From NCBI GenBank assembly GCA_037042915.1, contig CM073193.1, positions 9,052,001 through 9,116,000 on the forward strand: DNA of 64,000 bases. Direction: 5' to 3'. Origin of the DNA: Auricularia sp. M13. Taxonomy: Eukaryota; Basidiomycota; Agaricomycetes; Auriculariales; Auriculariaceae. Under the pieces are notes generated by a model. The model saw nothing but the letters and a program-made list of their open reading frames with translations, had not been told where the DNA came from and searched no databases. Position numbers and translations under genes: made by a program. This document shows positions 10,458-20,114 of the stretch, in pieces. Each line of letters opens with the position of its first letter. Position 1 is the stretch's first letter.

Positions 10458-10610
10458 GCATGCCATGGCTGGGGGGTGGGGGTGCATGGTGGGGCTCTGA
10501 TAGGCATGTGGGTGGGCGAGCTGGGCCCGGCTGGGTGTGTGGGGGTGGGGGGAGACAGCTGAGTTGGCTGGGTCCGAAATTTGTCCCCTTCCAGCACTCG
10601 CACACAGCAT
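10458..10610. promoter_or_regulatory. G-rich upstream region of the oxygenase gene
   Basis: A strongly G-rich plus strand (runs such as GGGGGGTGGGGGTG and GGGGGTGGGGGGAG near 10,475-10,555) lies directly upstream of the oxygenase gene and between divergently transcribed genes. It has G-quadruplex potential. A promoter role is inferred from position only. Confidence 0.35.
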
Positions 10611-12321
10611 GCCACCGAAGACCAAACAAATGGCAAGCTGTCAGTACCGGGTGCACTCAACCCCATGTGTTCTAATGCCATTTGTCAGTTCTTCGTGCCA
10701 TTGTTCACACAGATAGCCTGGTTGCACGCCTCGCAGGCAACGAAGACATCTATGAAGATCTGCAGTCCATCGCAGCACTTTACGGCCTGGAAGCAAATCC
10801 TGAGGTAAAGTCCTGGGCAATTATCACCTGGATATGTAGGCTAATCAGTGCTCAGCTGTCTGATATATCTTCAGCTCTTGGACGTGCCCCACGGCCCTTG
10901 GACGCCCATCTGCAGGTACTCAGTGACGCACTGGCCGCACGTAAAGCCCTGCGTGACGCCGTAAGTGCTTCGTTGCGCCGAATTAAGCAGCGTGTTGTGC
11001 GTCGTTGCATAGTTTCGCACGCTGGTACATTCTGACACAGTTCAAGGTCGATACCTTCGGGCTTCGTCGTTTGCCACTCCACACGGCACGCGAGTGGGTT
11101 GCGGCTACGAATGCAGTCTGCATTGAGCTGGGCCCTGTGCCAGTTATCCCGGCTAAACGGCGCACACCTCTCCTCGATGCTGAGTGCCAGACGTATGCTG
11201 GCGCCCCAAGCAATGCTTGTCTTCTGCCTACTACGACTGCGGGTCCAATCACCGTTCTCCCTGCCAATCGCAACCTGGCAGTCTTCGACCGCGATGGTGT
11301 GTAACAACACCACTAGCTGGGGCTAGGTGCTGACTTATACTGCAGGGCAGGTTCACATGCTTGTTGTGCGTAATGCCAGCGGTGCTGACTCGCTGTCGGA
11401 CCTGGTTCAAGTCGTCAATGAAGCTGTGGCTGACCGCAACAACGTCCGGGTATGTGGTACATGGTGTGCACAGACACATATACTCATACTACTCTCTAAG
11501 CCGACACACCCTGGAACGATGGTGCAGTTTGGCCAGAACGCTGGCCAGCGCAATGTCTGGGTCAACGGCTGCCGCGTTTTTGGCGATGTCAAGAACATCT
11601 CACAGTCCAAGCTGTCGCGCCTTTTCTGACTCACAGGTTGAGGCAAAGAACCGGCGCATTCTCGGTGTCATTGGCCTGATGTGGAACATGGCATGTGCTG
11701 CAGTCCCTGCAGATGTTATGGCTGTCCTTCACGACGAGATTGCGGCTGCCGGTCTGCCACCAATGTCTGCTGCTGGTGATCGTGCAGGTATGCTGTTGGT
11801 TGCATATGCTCCACCCTACATTTACCAGAAAACTACAGACAAAGGCTATACGCTCACTATTGATGGCCAGGAGTTACACTTTCCAACTGGCAGGCGGCCT
11901 CCATGTGAGGCATATATGTCTAAAAACTACACCGCGTGCGCATTTCCTGGGTCCGCCTTGATCAGTGTACTAACCAGTGGATAGGCCTGTCCACATGGAC
12001 AAAACCTGGGCAACATATACGCTGACATGGAACTTGGGCAGAGATATTCGTGACACGGATAGCGCATCTGGTGGGGGCCACTTCGTCGACTGCGCGGCTG
12101 GAGTCAAGGTCGTCGCCGCACCTGACACGCTTATCATCTTCCGCGCCAATCGTCCCCACGGCACAACACAGTCCTGGAACCTGGACCAGTACTACCTAAC
12201 CCAGACATTTTCGGTTCACATCAAGAAGTCATTTGACCAGGCACAGTCAGATGCACTGCTGTGTGGCAAGCCAGATAGACGTGCTGTGGATGGGCTTCCA
12301 GAGGAAAGTGATGCAGTATAA
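10611..12321 (+). CDS. TET/JBP-like 2-oxoglutarate/Fe(II)-dependent oxygenase
   Basis: Multi-exon gene. Near the C-terminus (12,000-12,170) the frame gives VHMDKTW, an HxD iron-binding motif; then GGGHFVD, the strand that often reads GGxF/L in this fold; then a glycine turn and RPHGTT, the distal histidine, in the order and spacing of the double-stranded beta-helix oxygenases. TET/JBP members of this superfamily oxidise 5-methylcytosine or thymine in DNA and are known to be expanded in mushrooms and linked to transposons. The upstream part has blocks such as RRILGVIGLMWNMACAAVP and DGQELHFPTGRRPPCEAYM without a known function. Introns that keep the frame lie near 10,805, 10,960, 11,297, 11,450, 11,590 and 11,957. 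The start is uncertain. It ends 21 bp from the end of the convergent transposase gene. Substrate is inference. Confidence 0.6.
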
Positions 12322-12342
12322 ATCTTGTATATAGCCACATGC

Positions 12343-14604
12343 CTATAGTGCAAGTAAGGTATTCATCAATTCCAGAGCACATGCCCAGCGCAATGCACGT
12401 GGATACCAAACTGGAATTGGCAACTCAATCTCAGCCAGCTTCCTCCCACGTCCAATGGCTAGCGTCTCAGCCAATGGGTACCCAGCAGCGCCCAGCTCTT
12501 CCGCTGTAAAACCCAAGCCAGCCGGAATGTGCGATGCCATATCGGGATCTGCAAGACAAGCAAAGAATGCTGCAGCCTTTGCATCGTCAAATGGGCAAGA
12601 TGCCGCAGGGGTCTCGACAGCATCGTGGCGAATGTTTGGCTCCTGGTCTGCAGCAACCCGCTGCTCCAGGTCGTCAAGGTCAAGACCATCGGGAAGGACC
12701 TGAGTTAAGACATCAGCATCGACATTGGAGAGACCTACATCTGCGATGTGGTCCTCAATGTCGTCGATGTCCGAGTATTCGTCGCTGTCGCTGTCTGCCG
12801 AATCAACCTCTGTAAGAAAATCAGCATCGGATTGTAATGACATGTAAATAAATACCATGCTGCGCAGTCGTATCATCCACACCATAATAGCGGCGGATGA
12901 GCGAAAGATCCAAACCCTGACAGTCATCAGGATCATAAATCCCATGCTGTGTCTGACGAAGGAAGCGCATGTCCTAGTAAATGTCAGCTAGGTGCGCACC
13001 TCATAAATTGTTCCCAGAATTACTACACCTTTGGCGACTGAAAATGAGTGTGGGGGCCAGAAATAGGCTTTCTGGACCATTCCTCCTGGAAGTGCTCAAC
13101 GTCGAGGTTGATCTCGTCCAGGAAAAGCGTATGCAGAAGCCAGAGATGGTGGGGATCGTCAATGTTGAGACCATGGAGACGCTCTAGCCGCGAGAAAATG
13201 CGCGCCAGAGTCGAGCAAATCTCTGACCCACTTCAAGCCAAAGACGCTCAATGCGCGTGTTGCGGGTTGACCTGCCACCCTAATTTCAGCAGCAGAAATC
13301 AGGGCGGCACTGGCTACTCACGATCCCCACATAAAGGAGCCACGGTTCACACCGCAGAAGCAGATCATCCAGATAGCGACCAAGAGGTTCTCTCCACCCC
13401 GGTCACCCCGCATGCGAGATGGGACACCAAAACGATCCACTGCTTCACGGAATAACCGCAGGACAGTCTCTGCGCGGTTGTTGGTATGCGCGCGCATCCC
13501 AGTTATCTAAACATGTGAGACAACTAGCCAGTCGCAAGTCAAAGCCACATACCGTCCTGCAGTAACCATCAACGAAGCCGTGTATCACGATGCCATACCG
13601 GATCAACTTGTGGTGCCCATCCATGTGCCAGACTTTGTTGGGACGTGAGACCTCGTAGATACGCTGGGTAGGGAACGCAGTGCGACGGAGCTCCTCCTCC
13701 AATGGATCGACACGGCGCATCGCAGCAGTAATGCGGTTGCGCTGTACGCGTAAATTGTTGTCGCGCAGAAAGCCCAGAAAATATTCGAGGCCGCCAGCAG
13801 GATTACGCAGCCGGAAGACACGGAAGAGATCATCGAGATCGTCATCACTGACATTACTGAAGTCGTGGGCGATGCCCTGGCGCCGCATTTCCTTGCGGAC
13901 TGTTTTCCGGTTGACACCAAGAACACGTGCAAGGAGCGAGATGGAGATATTGCGATCTGCCGACATAGCCTCGGCGAGGTACGAAGGATCGATCTGCTTT
14001 TTCGGACGGCCTTGGCCACCAGTGTGCACAGATGCAAGAGGTGCCAAGTGTAGAATTTTCTTGTCTTCCCTAAAAAGGTGTAATTATCTCGGTTTTAGGT
14101 ATTGAAATTAAGTCAAGGGGCATACGATTGAGCAGCAGCATCGAGGGCCTCGTCGAGGGCATGCATAAGTTTACCGAACGAGTGAGAGGCAGCAACCAGC
14201 CATTCTTCGTCCAGCTGGTTGGATTTCTCTACTGCCTCGAGGAGAGGAACCAGCTCGAGGGCAAACCTGTTTCGCAGAGAACGAATGCGAACAGGATCGT
14301 GGTCATCCTGGGTAAGGGTGCCCAGGATCGAGTTGAAGCCATCAGACAGCTTATCGTGTGCACGAATGAGAGTAAGTGGCCATTGGAACCCTTGAGGAGG
14401 GTCAGGGAGAGCTGGAAAGGAGAGGACAGACAGAGGCTGCATGCGAGCGACGGCGAACAGGTTTGTATTTGTCACTCTGTTTGTACCTCGGTCTACGAGC
14501 CAGCCATCGGCCAGTGCAACGAAGCTTCGGGGACCCAGTGCATTCTGTCCACTTCGAAACTGTGCATAGAGGAGCAATGCCTCTGCGAACGCGCCACGAG
14601 ACAC
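12343..14604 (-). CDS. Integrase-core (rve-like) DDE transposase
   Basis: An N-terminal helical region is followed by GRPKKQIDPSYLAEAM and a helix-turn-helix (LLARVLGVNRKTVRKEM). The catalytic core has WHMDGHHKLIRYGIVIHG (first Asp), RMRGDRGGENLLVA (second Asp) and RNTRIERLW (Glu), then HHLWLLHTLFLDEIN and a RFLRQTQHGIYDPDDC block near the C-terminus. Introns that join these blocks in frame lie near 14,052-14,119, 13,507-13,553, 13,278-13,322 and 12,973-13,026. Near 13,196 one T appears to be missing from a T run between LWRA and RLERLHG, a -1 frameshift that would inactivate the enzyme unless it is a sequencing error. The family is common in mushrooms and resembles retroviral-type integrases. 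I found no KDZ or hAT motifs. It probably moves the enclosing element. Confidence 0.82.
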
Positions 14605-15587
14605 TTTACAAGGCTTGGGGCGATATAATCCTTGCAGTATGTGTCCGAATTTTGCAACTGCACACAGTCCTGACTTACGAACACCTGGCTCTTCAGGCCG
14701 AAGATGTGCTTTTCAGGGTGCACAGTGGCTTCTTGAAGAGCGAATCAAAGCTCTTCGAGACTTTGCTCCAGATGCCACCGCCCAAAACTGGGGTCGAGGG
14801 TGCGAGCGACGAACTGCCTATCGTCCTGCCTGTCCCTGCTGCACACCTGGCACTTCTCCTGAAGTGTGTCGTCCACAGGTTCGTTCTATTACTAGGCCCA
14901 CTGAAACCCAGCTGACAACAGATTGCACGAAGGGATGTTGTTCTTACGACCGACGAGAAGCTCATCGTGCTCGACCTGTCAAGCTTCCTACTGATGCACG
15001 ACATGCGAGCTTGGATTCTTCGCGAACTCAGCCATGCTTCGCCTGCCCCTACTGCTCTGCAGCAGATTGCCTATGGGGTCCGTGCACAGCTACCCGACTG
15101 GATTGCTTCAGGCTTCTATGGCCTCGTCGAATTCCCAAGTACCCAGCTCTCGCAGATCTCGGGCGATGCATCCAACATCGTGGGCTTTACCGTCTATAAG
15201 CTCCTCTTCGATACGATCCAGAAGATTTCGCGCATTCGTCTGTACATCGCCCACACTGTTGGCGACTTCAAGGCCGGCAAAACCTGCAAGAATCCAGGGC
15301 AATGCAAGGCGCTATGGCTCGCACATGCCTACGCTCCATTTGCACAGCGCTACCTCCACCCGACATCTCCGCTCAAGGCTTCGAAGGCACAGTTCTGGCT
15401 CGCTGGCTGCCGCATGCCCCACCTCTGCAACAGCTGCCTGACGGACAACATGGAGCGTCTCGACGATCAGGAGATGTGGTTTCTTGAGGAGCTGACGATG
15501 ATCAACGCTGAAGACACCCTGCAGGCGATGATTTCTCCCTTCCCAGCCCCAGCCCCTGCCGAAAATGTTGCTATGTCAACCGAGTAG
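14577..15587 (+). CDS. BTB/POZ domain protein
   Basis: The first exon (14,577-14,636) encodes 20 residues ending WGDIILA. After a 60-nt intron with GTATGT and CTTCAG ends the frame continues AEDVLFRVHSGFLKSESK, the classic start of a fungal BTB/POZ fold, followed by LPIVLPVPAAHLALLLK. A second intron near 14,870-14,930 leads to the long last exon with LDLSSFLLMHDMRAWIL and a C-terminal part with several cysteines (CRMPHLCNSC). BTB domains mediate protein-protein contact, for example with Cul3 ligases, but no partner is visible here. Its start overlaps the head of the divergent transposase gene by 28 bp. It lies inside the large transposon, so it may be cargo or part of the element. Confidence 0.8.
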
Positions 15588-16080
15588 ACCTTCGCATGCT
15601 CACAATTTGTAGTCTCGTATTTTTCCTCCATGTTTTTCTTGATATGGAGTATGCTCACTGCAAAGGTGGATTTGTGCACAAGTAGGCTGCAAGCGAAGTT
15701 CGAACTGATTTTACATCTGCATAAGCCATTCGTACTGGTCAATTTACTCTAGGTAGTGTTCCAGTGCATGAAAAGGTTAACTGATTAGCCAAAGCATAGA
15801 GTACAACCCAGCCAGCTGCCTGGTTGAATCGTACCTCAAAACTCGGCCACGAGTGGTACTCACTCGCAAAGCTCTGAAGCCCCTAGGCTAAGCATACCTA
15901 TACTGCAGACTCTCCGACAAGCAACAACTGCCACACCAAGCGACGAGGTTAGGCAAGTTGTCGAGTCGTGGCCGAATTGCTCTAGCAATTTTAAAAGTCT
16001 CCCTAGCCAGCTCTGGAGCTCGCAGCGAGTCGAACCCCATGCCAAAGGGGTACGAGGTTGCTTTGTGTGGGCTCTAATGT
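15588..16080. other. Transposon interior without recognised gene
   Basis: AT-richer spacer between the BTB stop and the right subterminal array. A GGGGTTCGACTC segment near 16,035 on the minus strand resembles a B box, but I could not build a tRNA. No coding region is supported. Confidence 0.4.
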
Positions 16081-16099
16081 AGTATATAGGGTTGCAACG

Positions 16100-16232
16100 A
16101 TACACAGCGGCATTCGTTGGAATACAGCGGCATTCGTTGGAATACAGCGGCATTCGTTGGAATACAGCGGCATTCGTCGGAATACAGCGGCATTCGTCGG
16201 AATACAGCATGCAGTTCGGGAATACAGCGGCC
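16100..16232. repeat. Right subterminal array, 20-bp period
   Basis: Five near-perfect copies of ATACAGCGGCATTCGTTGGA plus two degenerate ones. On the minus strand each reads CCGCTGTAT, the core of the left array of the large transposon, so the two arrays are inverted with respect to each other. The period is 20 bp here and 21 bp on the left, so the arrays were amplified independently around one core. Confidence 0.8.
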
Positions 16233-16389
16233 GTGTCCAGTTATTACAAATAAACAGATACACTCTATTCACAGATAAAAAGTTATTAAATGGCCACCCT
16301 GGTGGACGTAGACACTAGAGATGTGCACCTCTATTAATGCACACAGTGCCATAAATACATCTATGATATACATCTTCAAAACATTTTTG

Positions 16390-16680
16390 ATGTTTTTCAC
16401 ACTGCGCACGGATTTTGTACTTTGCGCACGGATTGTGAAAACTGCGCACGGATATCAGGAGCCTGCGCACGGATTGTGAAAATTGCGCACGAAAGCACAT
16501 TTCATGCGCACGGATGACCAGGACCCTGCGCACGGATTTTGAAAAGTGTGCACGGACATTTGGACCCTGCGCACGAAAGTGAAACTCATGCGCATGAAAG
16601 TTCTAACCCTGCGCACGGAAGTTCTGCGCACGGATATTCTTGCGCACGGATGCGCACGGACCCTGCGCACGGTTTTCTAG
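16390..16680. repeat. GCGCACGGA array, copy 2
   Basis: Irregular array of TGCGCACGGA / TGCGCACGAA with 10-25 bp spacing, ending GCGCACGGTTTTCTAG. The inverse of this end (GAAAACCGTGCGCA) matches the inner left end of copy 1 near 5,480. It starts about 75 bp outside the right end of the large transposon. It encodes nothing credible. Confidence 0.65.
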
Positions 16681-16683
16681 GGG

Positions 16684-17132
16684 TCCCCCACTATTCCACG
16701 TGTAATTCCACCTCAAAAATGAAAGTTTTCAGAAATAAAGTGTAACACCTAAATATGAAAAGTTTCTGAGATGGAATAGGTGGGATTTCACGTGGAGATT
16801 CCGGCACTTTATTCCACCTAGTTCCACCTATTCCACGTGGAGTAAATGCAAATAGTGCCATGGCATGCGCATCAAGGTTAGGTTAGGAGTTAGGTCAGGT
16901 GTTAGGTTAGGTTAAGTTAAGTTAGGTTAGGTTAGGGAACATTTTCTTCCCAAATTCAACGTGGAATGCAGACTGATTGAGTTTTCACACAGGCAGTGAG
17001 GTTAGGTTAGGTTAGGTTAGTGTGCAGATGGGTTAGGGGTTAGGTTAGGTTAATTTAGGTTAGATCAAATTCTCTTAATTTGGAGGTCAATCTACCTGGA
17101 ATTCCTCCTGGAAAGGTGGGGGAGAGTAAGGT
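16684..17132. mobile_element. Diverged MITE with (TTAGGT)n core, copy C
   Basis: The start (TCCCCCACTATTCCACGTG) and end (GGTGGGGGAGAGTAAGGTTC) correspond to the ends of copies A and B. Between them are TTCCACCTATTCCACG pieces and two (TTAGGT)n tracts at about 16,876-16,937 and 17,000-17,066. It is much more diverged than A and B, and no clean target duplication was found. It abuts the GCGCAC array, and the two may form one composite repeat. Confidence 0.5.
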
Positions 17133-18540
17133 TCTGTCTGAACACCCGATCTGACTGTGTCTGCTGTTTTGACACTGCTGATCGGATAGCCGGATGCTCG
17201 ATGAATCTTAGCCAGATCCTCCACAGCTCTCGATGATGTTGCGATCCCCCGAATTGGATTTGAGTTCATAGAGCCGTGGGTAGGATTTTTGGAGAATGTC
17301 TGCTGTCAGGAGTGTGAGGAGGCTTGGAGCTCATGATCAGAGAATGAAGATATATCCCCTCCGGAATCAATAGTAAGGGGGCTTGAGCAGTTCTATTGTC
17401 TTATAAGTGGTCAGGAGCAGAGAATGTGAGCATAGACACAGCTTGATCTGGGACCCGGTTTGGACCAGCAGAAGATCCTTTGGAATTTCTTGTAATGCCC
17501 ACTTCCTGAGGTGTAGCCTCAGATTCCGTGGCAGATATGGTGCTTCAATGGGGAATTTTATCCACAGTCAATCCAACTTGGTCTATCAAGAAACCCATCC
17601 GACCGTCGCTTGCTATTGAACTATCCTTGTGACAGGCAGCAGGGTCTTGAACCAAGTTCCCTTCCTGATGTCCAGCCGTATCCCTTCTCATTTTGGCCAT
17701 ATTGGAGGCGGCCCCTGATGGTGGGACATTCTTTAAATCACGCTCATCCACCCCTAATAAAGTCAGCATTATGACCAGTGAGAAGCGCTTTCCACAGACC
17801 CGAAATTAAATGGGAGGAAGTGCTCTCTGCTCGAAATCCCTTTCTTTCTGGGGGTCCACCAAATACTGCGATTTGACCATATTTGAGTGACTTGTCTCCT
17901 GGAGCAGGATTGTTTTGCTGCTCTGTGACCTTATCCCCATGGCTGAGCCTGGATACTGGTGTCTTTTCTTGAAGGAAGGGCTCAAGCTCAGTGGCATCAA
18001 TTGATGCATCTCCGGGTTGTACTGCAACAGGATGGTCTTTGTGCATTTTCCCTTTGGAATCATGTGCGCAATCTGGATGGTCTGCACAATGCCTAACACC
18101 GATGGTTTGTCCTCCCGTAGATTCTGCAGTAAAGATGGCCTTTGACGAAGATGACCTTGTAGCTGATGGAAATGAGATATTTCATATTTTTTGAAATAGC
18201 CCACTGACTGGATGGTAGAATATGAGCTTGATGGATGAAATTCCGATTCCCTCTGCTACGAGTCAGTCCTTCGTCTTGTCCAAGCGGAGTCTTGTCAGAA
18301 TTCTCAGAAAAATCCTGATAAAGTCCATCTTGAGGGCCATTCTCTTGCACTGTGGGAGGGTAGGAGCAGCATCTTTTCATTCATCAGCAGGACCTGCTGT
18401 CTGAGAGACCAGGGTGGGCTGGATTTGTGGCAGCTCTCCATCACCTCCGGTTGCCGAACTGGATACTCCAGCCCACCCCAGACAGCTGCCTCAGAAGAAA
18501 AATTTAGTTCTGTAGGGGGTTTCTTACATACAGAGAAAAC
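17133..18540 (-). other. Unassigned region with a possible decayed coding sequence
   Basis: On the minus strand three overlapping frames between about 18,380 and 17,545 each have protein-like composition over 60-130 residues and hand over from one frame to the next, as a decayed or intron-containing gene would. I do not recognise any domain. An inverted pair, CAGGGTGGGCTGGA near 18,409 and TCCAGCCCACCCCAG near 18,470, marks a small hairpin on its upstream side. Confidence 0.3.
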
Positions 18541-18554
18541 CCCCTAGGATATGG

Positions 18555-19300
18555 CCGGCATCGAGATTCGTCGGCACCTATGAACAGATTTGTCGGCTGC
18601 TGCCAAATGTTCGTCGGCTGCTGCCACGCTCATCGGCCACTGCCCTCTCCTCGTCGGCAGCCACCCCTGCTCATGGGCAGCCACCAGTGCGTCTGGCAAA
18701 TCCCGAAGGGGGCGCTGGAGCCCTGGGTCCAGCCAGAAAGATCTGAAAATGATGTGTCAGGCTGCTTAATGCTTCACCGGCAGTCTTGCAGACTGGCGCT
18801 TAATTTCTTTTTGTCAGCAGAACCTTCACCGGCTCTTAATTTGCTTCGCCAGCAGCCGGTCGGAAATAGCTGACTGCGGTTTCAATGCTTCGCCATCAGT
18901 CTTGCAGTCTCGCACGTAATGGATCATTCACTGGTAGGTGTTTGACAGCCAGCAAATTAGCGTTGGGCAGTCTGCACCACCGTTAAGACTCGTCTGCCGA
19001 CAAACAAACACTTGCTGCCAGCAAACCAACATTCTGCTGCCGGGCAACGAGCAATCCGGCAAACTAATGTCCTGCTGCTGGCCAACGAACGTTCTGCTGC
19101 TGGCCAACAGACATTCTGCTGCCGGCCAACAAGCAATCTGGCAAACGAGTGTCCTGCTGCTGGCCAATAAATGTTCCGCTGCCTGACAAACATTCCGCTG
19201 CTGGCGAACAGACGTTCTGCCGGCTAATGAAAGTTCTGCTGCCGGCCAACTAACGGTCTGCTGCCGGCGAAGCGTTCTGCCACTGGCAAAGCGTTCAGTG
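18555..19300. repeat. Degenerate array of GCTGCTGGCCAAC-type motifs
   Basis: A 20-25 bp motif around CTGCTGCYGGCCAACAR is repeated about 15 times, most regularly at 19,000-19,290. Two blocks near 19,030-19,110 and 19,112-19,195 repeat each other as a higher-order unit of about 82 bp. A related TGCTTCRCCRKCAGTCTTGCAG motif appears at 18,770-18,910. Open frames across it are repeat artefacts. Confidence 0.65.
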
Positions 19301-19589
19301 GTGGATGGAGGAAAGACACTACTGAAATGAATCTCTTTGGAACTTTGGCTGTATGAATCCATATACACTCACATTGTTCCAGCAAATTATTATACTCCCA
19401 GATGGTCTGGATAGACTGCTATTCATGCTTCAAGTGAGGAATCACAACAGACCAACCACTGCTCCAATCTTCAAGCTCAAATGGTGCAAGTGTGCTGTTT
19501 GACGTCCCTGAAGGCGATTGAAGTTGCAAATCGTTAGTAGGTTCAATAATTGGTCTTCAATGCAAATGGCCACTTTTTGCTCAACAGTG

Positions 19590-20035
19590 ATGAGTTCACC
19601 CAGGGAGGGTTTGTTAATTATATCCTTAGTACCTCTTGCTGTCGGTTGCAGGACACCATAGAAGATTTTCGAGATAGTGTGCAGGTCTGTATATTTTGAA
19701 ATGATGGTGCAGTGTGCGATTTTGCTGGCCGGCCTTCCAAGGCCAACAGACCTCATAATCTGAGGTCAGACATTGCTCCAAGCATATGGATTTGTTGGAA
19801 TACATTTATAACACTCTATACCAGAGTTTGGTTGCAGGGGATGCAGAATTGGTGGAGGAATTGCATTTGCAATTCTGACCCTCAGTCAGAAGGACTTTCA
19901 CCCAGAGCACATTTCTTAATTATATCCTTAGCAACTTAGGGTGCATATGCCAGGACCTCATACAAGATTTTCGAGATAGTTTGCAGGGCTGTATATTTTG
20001 AAACGATGATGGGGTGAGCGATTTATTGCTCCCAG
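19590..20035. repeat. Diverged direct repeat pair flanking nothing recognised
   Basis: A block of about 145 bp near 19,590-19,735 returns in the same orientation near 19,893-20,035. Shared segments include TTAATTATATCCTTAG, AAGATTTTCGAGATAGT and CTGTATATTTTGAAA. It lies just upstream of the Tc1 remnant and may belong to its flank. Confidence 0.55.
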
Positions 20036-20114
20036 CATTCTCACCCTCCTAGAGCGCAGTACCCGAGCTTAGTACATACTCCAAGCGCGTAGAATTATTG
20101 TATTATATGCCTAC

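Larger units (their letters stand above)
7648..16309. mobile_element. Large DNA transposon with four genes and inverted subterminal arrays
   Basis: The left end TATGGCTTACAGACTGGCCA (7,648) and the right end GGCCACCCTGGTGGACGT (16,292-16,309) match the two ends of the small element at 6,554-7,399. The flanks share GACACTA (7,641-7,647 and 16,311-16,317), a target duplication of 7 of 8 bp. Just inside each end is an array of a CCGCTGTWT motif, pointing inward on the left and, inverted, on the right. The interior holds a Cys-rich gene (-), a TET/JBP-like oxygenase gene (+), an integrase-core transposase gene (-) and a BTB gene (+), with almost no space between the last three. That all four genes belong to the element, and did not arrive separately, is inference from their position between the ends. 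The transposase shows one apparent frameshift, so this copy may be immobile. Confidence 0.72.

Noticed and set aside
12343-14604. Assigning the transposase to the KDZ or hAT families
   Set aside because: The HMDGHHKL...GDRGGEN...RIERLW blocks are those of integrase-core enzymes; KDZ and hAT signatures are absent.
15994-16070. Possible tRNA gene near the right end of the large transposon
   Set aside because: Only a B-box-like segment is visible; no A box or acceptor stem at the right distance.
7648-16309. Reading the large element as a Polinton or other capsid-bearing element
   Set aside because: No DNA polymerase B, capsid, packaging ATPase or protease motifs were seen; the transposase and duplication length fit a DNA transposon.
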